Source of the DNA: Pseudanabaena sp. lw0831
GTDB taxonomy: Bacteria > Cyanobacteriota > Cyanobacteriia > Pseudanabaenales > Pseudanabaenaceae
Length of the DNA: 64,000 bases
Reading direction: 5' to 3'
NCBI RefSeq assembly: GCF_016584665.1
Contig: NZ_BBJB01000077.1
Location: 1-64,000 of the forward strand
Shown here: in pieces, positions 17,287 through 26,551 of the stretch
Position numbering within the stretch: position 1 is the stretch's first letter
Layout of the letters: the number at the start of each line of letters is the position of its first letter
Position numbers and translations under genes: made by a program
Notes under the pieces: generated by a model
The model's input: only the letters and a program-made list of their open reading frames with translations
What the model was told of the DNA's origin: nothing
Databases searched by the model: none

Positions 17287-18856
17287 CTAAAGGTTCAACT
17301 GATACGCCTCGAATGATCCGCGATAATTCTGATTTTTCATCCACAGATACCCTCGTTGGCGATCCACTCAAAATCCGCTCGAATCCTTGGAATGAATCCT
17401 TAATTTGTGCGCCTTCATCGGTAATGACATATTCACGAATACGGCTGTCATGGCGCGATCCCCGCATCTTAAACACATTGACCGCACGCGACATTTGCCC
17501 GCGAATTTCTACATATTGCAACAGAATAATCGTGTCTGTAATTGTCGAAATATGTGACTCTGTAATCGAATGTGAACCCATGAATTGATCGGTGGTGTTT
17601 GTAAATAAGCCTGTGATTTCTTCTTGCTTGACATAGCCTGTTAAGCCGATCACAAATTGGCGGAAGGTGTTGTTACTTACGCCTCTCGCCAATGCTGAGA
17701 GGGAGTCGATCGCAATACGAGAGGGCTTGAATGTTTCGATTTCCGACTTAATTACCTGTAAATGATCCTCCAATCCTGATGACTCAGGGTAAACACAGAT
17801 AATTTTTAATAAGCCAGAACTTTCCCATTTATCGAAATCGGTTCCCCAAGATGAAGCATTGCGCGTAAGCTGTTGGCGGGACTCCTCATAGGCAAACAAA
17901 ATCGCCCGTTCGCCATTTTCACAACCATTTTCAATAAACTTACTAACCATCAGGGTTTTGCCCGTACCAGTTGCCCCAGTTGTAAGAATAATCGAATCCT
18001 TAAAATAGCCACCACCACACATTTCATCAAGTGTAGTAATACCCGAAGAGACTCTGGTATTAGATGATTTTTGGGTAAGGCGCATTGCGCCCAAGGGAAA
18101 TATATTAATGCCTTTGCTGGTCATCGTAAATGGAAATTCGCCCTTCATATGGGTTGTACCCCGCAGCTTTAGAATCTCGGCGGTGCGATGGCGACGCTCC
18201 CCATCAAGGACATTTCTTAAAATAATTACATTATCGGAAACGAATTCTTCTACCCCAAATCTTGCCACAGGGCCATATTCTAATTCGCGCTCAGTGGTCA
18301 TGACTGTGGTTACGCCCAGAGACTTAAGTCGAGCGATAATCCGAAATATTTCGCGTCGGACTAGGCCAAGCGAGTCGTATTGCTGAAAGATAGCGGTCAT
18401 CGAATCAATGGAGATCCGTTTCGCTTTGTATTTGATAATTGCGTATTGAATGCGCTCGATCAGTGCTGACAGGTCAAAATCGCCAACTACTTCTTGACCT
18501 TCAGGATCTGGAGAAGCATCAAGGATAAATAAGCGCCCTTCATCGATCAGTTTTTGCAGATCCCAATTAAAGCTATGGGCATTTTTAATAATGTCAGACG
18601 GCGATTCTTCAAAAGTAACAAATACGCCATGCTCGTCTAAGCCCGTAATGCCGTTATAGAGAAACTGCATTGACAAAAGAGTTTTTCCAGTACCTGATGT
18701 CCCACTAACAAGAGTCGATCTCCCTTTGGGTAGTCCTCCATGAGTGATGTCATCTAACCCCTCGATCATGGTGCGTAACTTCTGCACACCTAGCTCTTGT
18801 CTTTTGGTATCGCTGCTATCGTTATTTATTTCAATTGATGGGCTAGTCATTGCCAA
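17282..18856 (-). CDS. kaiC: Circadian clock ATPase/autokinase KaiC
   Basis: The 524-residue protein is a tandem RecA/KaiC hexamerising ATPase. CI has Walker A GTSGTGKT and catalytic Glu pair TFEESP. CII has GATGTGKT and YEES. The autophosphorylation region [13 protein letters not shown] keeps the Ser/Thr pair and the nearby Thr. The C-terminal A-loop/tail ([18 protein letters not shown]) that KaiA binds is present. KaiC is the core oscillator, cycling in phosphorylation under KaiA and KaiB. Its start overlaps the kaiB stop by 14 bp, so kaiB and kaiC are coupled. Met at 18850 is an alternative start. Confidence 0.99.
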   Translation of the reverse strand: MAMTSPSIEINNDSSDTKRQELGVQKLRTMIEGLDDITHGGLPKGRSTLVSGTSGTGKTLLSMQFLYNGITGLDEHGVFVTFEESPSDIIKNAHSFNWDLQKLIDEGRLFILDASPDPEGQEVVGDFDLSALIERIQYAIIKYKAKRISIDSMTAIFQQYDSLGLVRREIFRIIARLKSLGVTTVMTTERELEYGPVARFGVEEFVSDNVIILRNVLDGERRHRTAEILKLRGTTHMKGEFPFTMTSKGINIFPLGAMRLTQKSSNTRVSSGITTLDEMCGGGYFKDSIILTTGATGTGKTLMVSKFIENGCENGERAILFAYEESRQQLTRNASSWGTDFDKWESSGLLKIICVYPESSGLEDHLQVIKSEIETFKPSRIAIDSLSALARGVSNNTFRQFVIGLTGYVKQEEITGLFTNTTDQFMGSHSITESHISTITDTIILLQYVEIRGQMSRAVNVFKMRGSRHDSRIREYVITDEGAQIKDSFQGFERILSGSPTRVSVDEKSELSRIIRGVSVEPLE

Positions 18857-19142
18857 TTAATTCCTCATATAGTAGATCTAGTCCGATTAAAACTTTTTCG
18901 CGATCAGACAGGTCACCAATAATTTTCCTAACTGGCGGCGGTAAAACCTTTGCTAAGGTGGGAGTAGCAAGGATTTTATCTTCTTCAGCTAGTTGCGGAT
19001 TTTTAAGCACATCAATGACTTTCAACGTATAAACGCCTTGAAATTCTTTCTCAAGGATATCGTTGAGCATTTTCAGTGCTCTCACCGAATTTGGCGTGTT
19101 GCCTGCGACGTAGAGTTTTAGGACGTAAGTTTTACGAATCAT
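18843..19142 (-). CDS. kaiB: Circadian clock protein KaiB
   Basis: The 99-residue protein is near-identical to canonical KaiB over most of its length ([58 protein letters not shown]). KaiB is the fold-switching protein that binds phosphorylated KaiC CI and sequesters KaiA. It lies between kaiA (84 bp upstream) and kaiC (14-bp overlap). Confidence 0.99.
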   Translation of the reverse strand: MIRKTYVLKLYVAGNTPNSVRALKMLNDILEKEFQGVYTLKVIDVLKNPQLAEEDKILATPTLAKVLPPPVRKIIGDLSDREKVLIGLDLLYEELIGND

Positions 19143-19225
19143 TTCATTAATTGTGGTTGCGTCGGCTATTTATAACGTATCTCTTAAACTTCTATAGAAT
19201 TAATCTTTGCATTTGCTCTATTGTT

Positions 19226-20107
19226 TTAGGATCGGGGAATAGATCGTCGATATAGCTCACATAGGTGGGCAATCATGTCAATTAGCGTAATTCGATAATC
19301 TAGTAAAATTTCATCATTTCTGCCTTCTAGTCTTAATTGCTTGGCAAATTCATCCATCAGTTCCATATGAATCTCTAGAACCTGTGACACAGAAATATCA
19401 GCAAAAAATGAGAGATTAACGAATTCATCAATCTTTTGGTTTAAATCATCGTTTTTTTCGAGAAAGTACTCTAGGATGATTGACCGATATATGTTCTTTA
19501 GGCGATCGCTATATTCTTTCCTATCCTCAGGAGATAGGTTACGCAGGAATAATCGTGAATCGCGTTTGTAATACACCCCCAAATACCCCAATCTCTCATT
19601 TAGCTTTTGAGCTAGCCTTTGTTGTTGAACACTTAAAGATTCGGAAGCATCGCTGCATGGAATATTGACATAGACTTGGTGTCTAACTTGTGGCGAAATC
19701 TTGATAAAAGTGGCGATCGCTTGATCGATAATCGTTGGCAGATCTTGAAGCTGAGCAAGATTAATACTGATACTGGCTCGATAAAAGTCTTTTGATTCGA
19801 TCTGTTCATAAGGGGGTTCGCTTTGTTCATAAAGATCTTCTAGGACTAGGATGGTCGGCATGAAAATATTTAACATGCCAAGATGATCGACTACAGCCTC
19901 AACATCTCTCTTGACATCTTTAAATATAACTAGACAATCTTGGGCATTTTGGGTTTTTGTTAATAAACTTACAAGTCCTTCTAATTCGGAAACAACTGTA
20001 ATTGTGTATCGATCCTCTGGCAAAAACTTCGCAAGAGTGGATTTGGTTTGGTTGACATTATCTTTAGCCACCAAACAGCATACTTGTAGATTAGAAATAA
20101 CAGGCAC
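19226..20107 (-). CDS. kaiA: Circadian clock protein KaiA (full length)
   Basis: The 293-residue protein has the N-terminal pseudo-receiver domain (about 1-140) and the C-terminal four-helix KaiC-activating domain (about 180-290, RDSRLFLRNLSPEDRKEYSDRLKNIYR...). It is therefore the long form and not the truncated form seen in some filamentous strains. It stimulates KaiC autophosphorylation. It heads a kaiABC cluster and is divergent from a hybrid kinase gene 259 bp away. Confidence 0.98.
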   Translation of the reverse strand: MPVISNLQVCCLVAKDNVNQTKSTLAKFLPEDRYTITVVSELEGLVSLLTKTQNAQDCLVIFKDVKRDVEAVVDHLGMLNIFMPTILVLEDLYEQSEPPYEQIESKDFYRASISINLAQLQDLPTIIDQAIATFIKISPQVRHQVYVNIPCSDASESLSVQQQRLAQKLNERLGYLGVYYKRDSRLFLRNLSPEDRKEYSDRLKNIYRSIILEYFLEKNDDLNQKIDEFVNLSFFADISVSQVLEIHMELMDEFAKQLRLEGRNDEILLDYRITLIDMIAHLCELYRRSIPRS

Positions 20108-20265
20108 GGGCTATTGGTGGTTGGTAATGGCTGAAATTTTATCTTAATCTTTATTTTCGCACTTAAATGACGAAACCATGTGAAATTGGTGATCGTACTA
20201 TATAGAAATTTATAGGTTGTTAGTGATAAATGACACTTACAGTACTTTCCGCTAATATCCGAACT

Positions 20266-20313
20266 AATAAATTTTTTTAAAGTGTTGCTTGGCAACATTT
20301 AAAAAAATTTATT
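20266..20313. repeat. A/T-armed hairpin in the kaiA-kinase intergenic region
   Basis: AATAAATTTTTTTAAA pairs with its complement around GTGTTGC-TT-GGCAACA. It sits between divergent promoters and shares its TGTTGCxxGCAACA core with hairpins at 26033 and 61083. Confidence 0.75.
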
Positions 20314-20366
20314 GGGTTTCGTCCGATCTGTGCTGTATTAACCATAACCCGTAAGCATTTCAGCAT

Positions 20367-22778
20367 ATGGACTCTCTCACCTTAAATCAGTCTTTAGAGA
20401 TATATGGACAGTCGCTGGTAGCAATTTGCCGACTGCCCACCCATACTGCTGAGGCGTTAAGCCTTCTTCAAAAAGGATGGTCTAATGTTGTGGTGTTAGA
20501 TAAAAACGATTTGCCTCAGGGGTTATTTAATACAAGATGTTTATTAAATTGGCAATCGCAGACAGATAATTGCGCGTTTGTAGCGCCATCGATCGCGTTA
20601 GAAGATATTGATCTGGAGCCATTACCTGCGATCTCGATCTCGATGACGATCGCTGATTTTTTGCAAAGAATTTCGCAATATCGGCATTCGGCGGAAATAT
20701 GGGCTTTAGTTGATGACTATGGGAAATTTACGGCGCTTTTGGAAGTCTCAAAATTATTGCGATCGCTGGTGCAAGTTGAGCAAAGCCAAAGCCCAACTGT
20801 AACCTCGTTGTTATTGCCTCTGATCTATCAATTACCACTACCCGTGATGATCAGCGATCGCGATGGGGCAATCGTGGGGATGAATTCTGCATGGCGAAAT
20901 AGCTTACACGAAAGTTTACTCAGTAATGCTGCGGCATATATATCGCCAATAGCTGAGACTACTAGCAAAATATCGACTAATAATCATCATGTTGAGAATA
21001 GTCCCCAAGTACTTGAACCAAATCTACCAGTAACTCACCAGTTCTGTACTACTGATGGTGCATCATTTACTTGGCAAGTGATTAGTGTCGCCCTACAAGG
21101 CAGTCTGCAAGGACTAGATCTAGCGATCGCCTACGACATCACTGCCCAAAAGAATCTCGCTCAAGAGCTAGCGGGGCTAAGTCGAGTCAAAGATGAATTC
21201 TTGACCTGTATCAATCATGAGTTAAAAACGCCCTTAACTTCCGTGATTGGGATTGCTAGTTTATTGAGTAACAATACTTTTGGAGAACTGAATGAACGCC
21301 AAAGTCGCTATGTGAAGATGATTCATCAAAGCGGTCGGCAATTAGTTTCGATTATTGATAATATTTTTGACCTCGCCAAAGCCGAGTCAGGACAACTAGA
21401 ACTATATGCCGAGACTGTTTCTGTAAAAGATATTTGCCTAAAAAGTATTCAACAGGTTAAAAAGCTCGTTCAACAAGATTCCACGATTTTCCGAAACTAT
21501 CACTTTGAGGAAGGTTGGGAACTGGATATTCATTTAGATATCGATCCAACGGTGCAAACAATTTATGCGGATGAAACTAGGTTGCAGCAAATGCTCATAA
21601 ACCTGCTTTCCAATGCTTTTAAATTTAGTTTTTTTCCATCGGAATTAGTTGATGATGTACCGTCTACACCTCCCAAAATAGGGGTTACGGTGCGATGGTG
21701 GGAAGGCTGGCTCGCAATCACTGTCTGGGATCAGGGGATTGGCATTCCTGAAGAAAAACAAAGCTTAGTATTTCAAAAATTTCAACAGGTCGAAAATGTC
21801 CTAACTCGACGCTTTGAAGGGACTGGATCAAGCTTGCTCTTAACTAGACACCTAGCTCGTTTGCATGGTGGCGATATTACCTTTGTTTCACAGGTAGATG
21901 TGGGCAGTCAGTTTACAATTTTGTTGCCTCCTGAGACTAGCCGTAATCTTGAGCAACTTGAAAAGCGGATTGACATCAGTCATGGTCGCTTAGTATTGAT
22001 TGTGGAAACTTCTATGGAGGCTGTGGATTGGCTAAGAAATACTCTGGCGGATTTCAATTATCAAGTAGTAATTGCGCGATCGGGAACTGAAGCTCTAGAA
22101 AAAGCAAGACGTTTGCAGCCTTGCTTAATTTTGTTAAGTCCAAATGTGCCAATGTTATCGGGCTGGGATGTTTTAGCATTACTCAAGGGCGATCCAATAA
22201 CGCAGCATATTCGCGTAGTAATGATGAAACATGCTGATGAACCCAAAATCAACTCCCATCAAGCGGATGGAATTTTGATCAAACCGATCAAATCGGAAGA
22301 ACTTAGCGTGTTTCTGCCCAACTACGTGGCAGCTCCGAAATCTCTCAAATTCTTATACTTAAATCACAATCTGGAAGACCCTGTAATTGGTTTACTTCAA
22401 GATCTTGGTCATTGTCTACTAGAAGCCGAAGACTTGCCTCAAGGAGATGCGTTATCCAAAATTTGGCAGCCAGATTTGGTTCTACTTAATGGTGACAATC
22501 AGTTTTTATTGAAGTATCTAGAAGATATTAGTAAGTTAGAGTTACTATCCAGTTTGCCAATCTTAATTATTACTAAGTCCGAGATCGCTGAAATTAATTG
22601 GCTTCAAAATCGATTTATAAACCTGAATTTACATGATTGCCTAAGCCTAGATTTAGACAATGTAGATATAGCTAGAACTGAGATTTTGTTGGCTTTGCAT
22701 CAGTCGATCACTAATGCTATATGTTATGTTATTCCACATTCTTTTGCGAATACAGCAAGCATAAGCCGCGATCGCTAA
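20367..22778 (+). CDS. Hybrid histidine kinase with CBS-like, PAS and pseudo-receiver domains
   Basis: The 803-residue protein has a CBS-pair-like N-terminus (about 1-135), a PAS-like domain (about 145-260), HisKA with phosphoacceptor His in NHELKTPLTSVIG, and an HATPase with intact N box (LINLLSNAFKFS) and G1 box (DQGIGIP). The G2 box reads GTGSSLLLT instead of the usual GTGLGL. Two receiver-like domains follow; the first has CLILLSPNVPMLSG where the phosphoacceptor Asp should be, so it is a pseudo-receiver, and the second is still more degenerate. The kinase-plus-pseudo-receiver layout recalls CikA, and the gene is divergent from kaiA. A clock role is inference. Confidence 0.88.
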   Translation: MDSLTLNQSLEIYGQSLVAICRLPTHTAEALSLLQKGWSNVVVLDKNDLPQGLFNTRCLLNWQSQTDNCAFVAPSIALEDIDLEPLPAISISMTIADFLQRISQYRHSAEIWALVDDYGKFTALLEVSKLLRSLVQVEQSQSPTVTSLLLPLIYQLPLPVMISDRDGAIVGMNSAWRNSLHESLLSNAAAYISPIAETTSKISTNNHHVENSPQVLEPNLPVTHQFCTTDGASFTWQVISVALQGSLQGLDLAIAYDITAQKNLAQELAGLSRVKDEFLTCINHELKTPLTSVIGIASLLSNNTFGELNERQSRYVKMIHQSGRQLVSIIDNIFDLAKAESGQLELYAETVSVKDICLKSIQQVKKLVQQDSTIFRNYHFEEGWELDIHLDIDPTVQTIYADETRLQQMLINLLSNAFKFSFFPSELVDDVPSTPPKIGVTVRWWEGWLAITVWDQGIGIPEEKQSLVFQKFQQVENVLTRRFEGTGSSLLLTRHLARLHGGDITFVSQVDVGSQFTILLPPETSRNLEQLEKRIDISHGRLVLIVETSMEAVDWLRNTLADFNYQVVIARSGTEALEKARRLQPCLILLSPNVPMLSGWDVLALLKGDPITQHIRVVMMKHADEPKINSHQADGILIKPIKSEELSVFLPNYVAAPKSLKFLYLNHNLEDPVIGLLQDLGHCLLEAEDLPQGDALSKIWQPDLVLLNGDNQFLLKYLEDISKLELLSSLPILIITKSEIAEINWLQNRFINLNLHDCLSLDLDNVDIARTEILLALHQSITNAICYVIPHSFANTASISRDR

Positions 22779-22909
22779 TTTTTTAAATAGCGAGTCTATT
22801 TAGGATTGTTATATCTAGATTTTGAGCCATTTCGCGGAACATATTTGGCAATAGATTAAGCTAGATTTAAGAGGTATTATAGTTAGCTATTAGATAAAAA
22901 TGAGTAAGT

Positions 22910-22936
22910 GAGAGGCGGCGCAAAGCGCCACCTCTC
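22910..22936. repeat. Hairpin upstream of the receptor-cyclase gene
   Basis: GAGAGG..GGCGC pairs with GCGCC..CCTCTC around AAA (one mismatch). It ends 23 nt before the cyclase start. Confidence 0.7.
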
Positions 22937-22959
22937 AGTAAATATATCAAGTTTAAGGT

Positions 22960-25900
22960 ATGGAGTATCGACCAATGAATCGAGAGGCTAAGTCCTTAAA
23001 TATTGAAAGTAATAGTAGGACTGAAGTCATCCGAGTCGGCGTGATGCACTTTCCGAGTGTCGTTATGGGCACTGGCGATGCGCTGGTTAAAGATGCAACC
23101 TTGATGGCGATCGCAGAGATTAATCAATCGGGAGGCATATTAGGAAAAATTGTCGAACCAATCGTTGTAGATATCGCTTCTAATGACTACAACATTACGG
23201 TACAAGCTCGATACCTACTATCAGAATTGAATATTAGCAACTTATTTGGTGGCGGATCATCTTCATCTCGAAAAAGTATTATTCCCATCCTCGAAAAACA
23301 TCAAGCTCAACTTTGGTATCCCTATTATTACGAAGGGCTAGAATCTTCTAGGAATGTATTTTATACGGGTGCTTGCCCCAATCAGGTTGTGCAGCCAGCA
23401 GTTAATTGGCTGCTACAAAACAAAGGAAATAGCATTTACTTGCTCGGAACCGACGGAATTTATTCACGTACGGTTAATAAAATTATTCGCGCTCAAATCA
23501 AGCAGCAAAATGGCTTGATATTGTGTGAAGACTATATCCCGCAAAATGCGTCCGAATATCACGATAGTATTGCCAAAATTAAGCATATAGTCCCTGATGC
23601 TGTCATTAGCACATTGAATCCCGAAAAATCAATAGCTTTTTTACAGCAATATGCCGAAGCTGGAATTAAAGCTGAAGATATTCCCATTTTATCAATGCGA
23701 TTAACGGATGTGGAACTGTGGCAACTCAGCCAAAATATCGATCCATCTGCGATCGCAGGTCATCTTGCTTGTGCAAATTATTTTCAAAGCATAGAGACAG
23801 CCCAAAATCTTGATTTTCTGCGTAAATTCGCCATTTGGTTTGGATTAAAGCAGGAGCGATCGCTAGCAGTTAATGCGGTAATGCAATCCGCCTATACTCA
23901 AGTATTTTTGTGGAAGCAAGCAGTTGAAGCTGTCCAAACTTTTGATGTATTACCAGTTCGTAAAGCTGTCTACGATCAAATCTGTTTAGCACCTGCTGGC
24001 AAAATGATGATTGCGCTCAACCATCACATTGCCACAGCCTGTCGTGTTGCCGAAGTTAATTCGACAGGAAAATTTGAAATCTTATACACAGTCGATCCGA
24101 TTAAACCACTGCCTTGGTTGGGAGCAGAGGAGTTAAATCCAAACCAATCAATCGTAGTAATTGAGATGCTTATGGAAATTGCCCAAGGCATTCAGCGAGG
24201 CTGGAAATTTGAAAAAGAAGTTCAAGATCTGGAATTTACAATTACACGTCTATTAGGCCGTGGTCAGAGTAAAGGTCGTAACCAACTAGCTCCTGAAATT
24301 ACTCGCGCGGCGATGTCTAAAATGTTTAAAGCAAATCAGCGCTTACTCAAAGCGCAATCCGATCTGTTAAATGTTGAAGGTGAGTTGCGGGATGCCAATG
24401 AATTATTGGAACGGCGGATTGAGCAACGCACGCTCCAATTACAAAAGACGATCAAACGTTTGCAAAATGAGGCGGCGGATCGCCAGCAAGCAGAAGTACT
24501 GCTACGAGAAAGTCAGCAAAGATTTTCTGCGATCGCAGACAATGTGCCGGGGGTCGTCTATCGCGCAGTTTTACATCCCGATGGTAGCGTCTCGATGCCC
24601 TATATCAGCCCTCGTACTCAAGAAATATTTAGCATATCCGTTGAAGAGTTTACTGAGCATTTGGAATGGGTATTTGATATGGCTCATCCTGAAGATCGCG
24701 CAGCACTCAGTGAGATGGTAAGAATATCAGCCGAAGAACTGATGACTTTTGAGCATGAATATCGAGTCTCTAGTTTCTTTAAGAAAGTTAAATGGGTGAG
24801 AATCATTTCTCAACCCCATCGCAATCAAAATGGTGATACGGTCTGGGATGGTGTGATTATTGATATTAGTCATCAAAAACAGATCGAAGAGTCCCTTCGC
24901 CAAGCGGAAGAGAAGTATCGCAGCATTTTTGAACATGCGATCGAGGGCATTTTTCAGGCGCAAACTGATGGATGTTATATCAACGCTAATCCTGCGCTTG
25001 CGAATATTTATGGCTATGAAACTCCTACACAGCTAATGACTGAAGTGGCGGTCGATCCATATCGGCTATTTGCTGAACCACATCGTTATCAAGAATTTCT
25101 GCATCAAATTGAAACTGACGGTTCTGTGGCAAGCTTTGAAGCTTTGGTATATAAAAGCGATCGCAGTATCATTTGGATTTTGATTAATGCTAGAGCTAAC
25201 TATGATGAACAAGGAAACTTTATTGGCTATGAAGGACTTGTTCAAGATATTACAGAGCGCAAGAAAGCGGAACAAGCTCTCAAAGCCGAGCAAGAAAAAT
25301 CTGAAAATTTATTGCTAAATATTTTGCCAAAAGAGATTGTCAATCAACTGAAGATCGGGAATAATGCGATCGCTTCAAGATCGGAAAATGTCTCCATATT
25401 GTTTGCGGATATTGTGGACTTCACAGCGCTCTCTTCGCAAGTTTCCCCTAATGACTTAGTGACTATGCTCAATGGAATTTTCTCTTCTTTTGACATGCTT
25501 GCCGATCAGTTGGGATTAGAAAAAATTAAAACAATTGGTGATGCCTATATGGTAGTTGGAGGATTGCCAACTGCCCGCTCCGATCATGCAGAAGCGATCG
25601 CTGAGATGGCTCTAGCTATGCAAAAATCAATTTCTAATTTTAACCGTGGTGACGATACTCCCTTCCGTTTACGAATTGGGATTAATACGGGTGCAGTTGT
25701 GGCAGGGGTAATTGGCATCCGTAAATTTATTTACGATCTTTGGGGGGATGCTGTCAATGTCGCTAGTCGGATGGAATCTCATGGTTTAGCAGGGGGGATT
25801 CAAGTCACACAGACAACCTATGAGTTACTCAAAGATAAGTATAACTTCTGGCATCGCGGCAAAATATTTGTTAAGGGCCGAGGTGAAATGGATACCTATA

Positions 25901-25986
25901 TGTTGCTTGATAGTAAGTCTCAACTAAAACCTGATGTATTGGAATTAAGCCAAGAGGTGTCGCAAAGCATCTCTGCTTCGGTATAG
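22960..25986 (+). CDS. Adenylate cyclase with substrate-binding-protein-like and PAS sensor domains
   Basis: The 1008-residue protein has an N-terminal type I periplasmic-binding-like domain of the urea/amide (UrtA/AmiC) kind (about 20-400: IRVGVMHFPSVVMGTGDAL, GGGSSSSRKSIIPILEKH). A coiled coil (about 455-510), two PAS domains (about 515-770) and a class III cyclase (about 800-980) follow. Cyclase metal Asp residues lie in LFADIVDF and TIGDAYM; EKIKTIGD Lys and YDLWGDAVN Asp predict ATP as substrate. There is no signal peptide or membrane helix, so the binding domain would act inside the cell, as in AmiC. It probably makes cAMP in response to a small amide or urea-like ligand; ligand identity is inference. 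Confidence 0.93.
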   Translation: MEYRPMNREAKSLNIESNSRTEVIRVGVMHFPSVVMGTGDALVKDATLMAIAEINQSGGILGKIVEPIVVDIASNDYNITVQARYLLSELNISNLFGGGSSSSRKSIIPILEKHQAQLWYPYYYEGLESSRNVFYTGACPNQVVQPAVNWLLQNKGNSIYLLGTDGIYSRTVNKIIRAQIKQQNGLILCEDYIPQNASEYHDSIAKIKHIVPDAVISTLNPEKSIAFLQQYAEAGIKAEDIPILSMRLTDVELWQLSQNIDPSAIAGHLACANYFQSIETAQNLDFLRKFAIWFGLKQERSLAVNAVMQSAYTQVFLWKQAVEAVQTFDVLPVRKAVYDQICLAPAGKMMIALNHHIATACRVAEVNSTGKFEILYTVDPIKPLPWLGAEELNPNQSIVVIEMLMEIAQGIQRGWKFEKEVQDLEFTITRLLGRGQSKGRNQLAPEITRAAMSKMFKANQRLLKAQSDLLNVEGELRDANELLERRIEQRTLQLQKTIKRLQNEAADRQQAEVLLRESQQRFSAIADNVPGVVYRAVLHPDGSVSMPYISPRTQEIFSISVEEFTEHLEWVFDMAHPEDRAALSEMVRISAEELMTFEHEYRVSSFFKKVKWVRIISQPHRNQNGDTVWDGVIIDISHQKQIEESLRQAEEKYRSIFEHAIEGIFQAQTDGCYINANPALANIYGYETPTQLMTEVAVDPYRLFAEPHRYQEFLHQIETDGSVASFEALVYKSDRSIIWILINARANYDEQGNFIGYEGLVQDITERKKAEQALKAEQEKSENLLLNILPKEIVNQLKIGNNAIASRSENVSILFADIVDFTALSSQVSPNDLVTMLNGIFSSFDMLADQLGLEKIKTIGDAYMVVGGLPTARSDHAEAIAEMALAMQKSISNFNRGDDTPFRLRIGINTGAVVAGVIGIRKFIYDLWGDAVNVASRMESHGLAGGIQVTQTTYELLKDKYNFWHRGKIFVKGRGEMDTYMLLDSKSQLKPDVLELSQEVSQSISASV

Positions 25987-26032
25987 TGATCGATATATTA
26001 GAACCTATTTTCAGCACTTTGGGCTCAAAGCA

Positions 26033-26094
26033 GAACCAAAAAAACTTGTTAAAAGTGTTGCTTTGCAACACTTTTAACAAGTTTTTTTTGGTTC
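26033..26094. terminator. 62-nt hairpin downstream of the receptor cyclase
   Basis: The arm begins GAACCAAAAAAACTTGTT and the core is GTGTTGCTTTGCAACAC. It lies between convergent genes and has T-runs in both directions. Confidence 0.8.
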
Positions 26095-26158
26095 GTTTGG
26101 TCGGAAATTACTATGTTTTTTTTGCCTTCCATTACTAGTAAAATATGGGCTTTAAGAA

Positions 26159-26551
26159 CTAATGTGTAGATTCTACTTGATCTCGCAATACATATCCCAC
26201 GCCGCGTACTGTATGTAATAAACGTTTAAGATTGCTTGCTTCTAATTTGATGCGTAATGCGCGAATATAGACTTCGATGATATTTGACTCACCCATAAAG
26301 TCGTATCCCCATACAGACTCTAGGATTTGATCACGGGTTAAAACTTGATGTGGATGTCGCAACATAAATTCCAGAAGATCGAATTCTTTGGCAGTTAGTT
26401 CGATCTTTTGATGAGCGCGATAGACCTCGCGGGTGAGGCGATTAAGAGTTAAATCGGCAAACTGTAAGTTGTCAGAAACGTCAGAAGACATTCGACGTAA
26501 TCTTGCTTGGATTCTAGCCAGTAGTTCTTCAATACTAAATGGTTTAACTAG
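26159..26551 (-). pseudogene. OmpR-family response regulator remnant, 5' end lost at IS element
   Basis: The frame continues upstream of the ATG at 26491 as [23 protein letters not shown], the end of a receiver domain with its conserved Lys, and stops at the IS boundary. The rest is a complete winged-helix DNA-binding domain ([36 protein letters not shown]). The phosphoacceptor half of the receiver is missing. A short protein from 26491 could still be made if the IS supplies a promoter. It resembles NblR/RppA-type regulators in the DNA-binding half but I do not assign a symbol. Confidence 0.9.
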
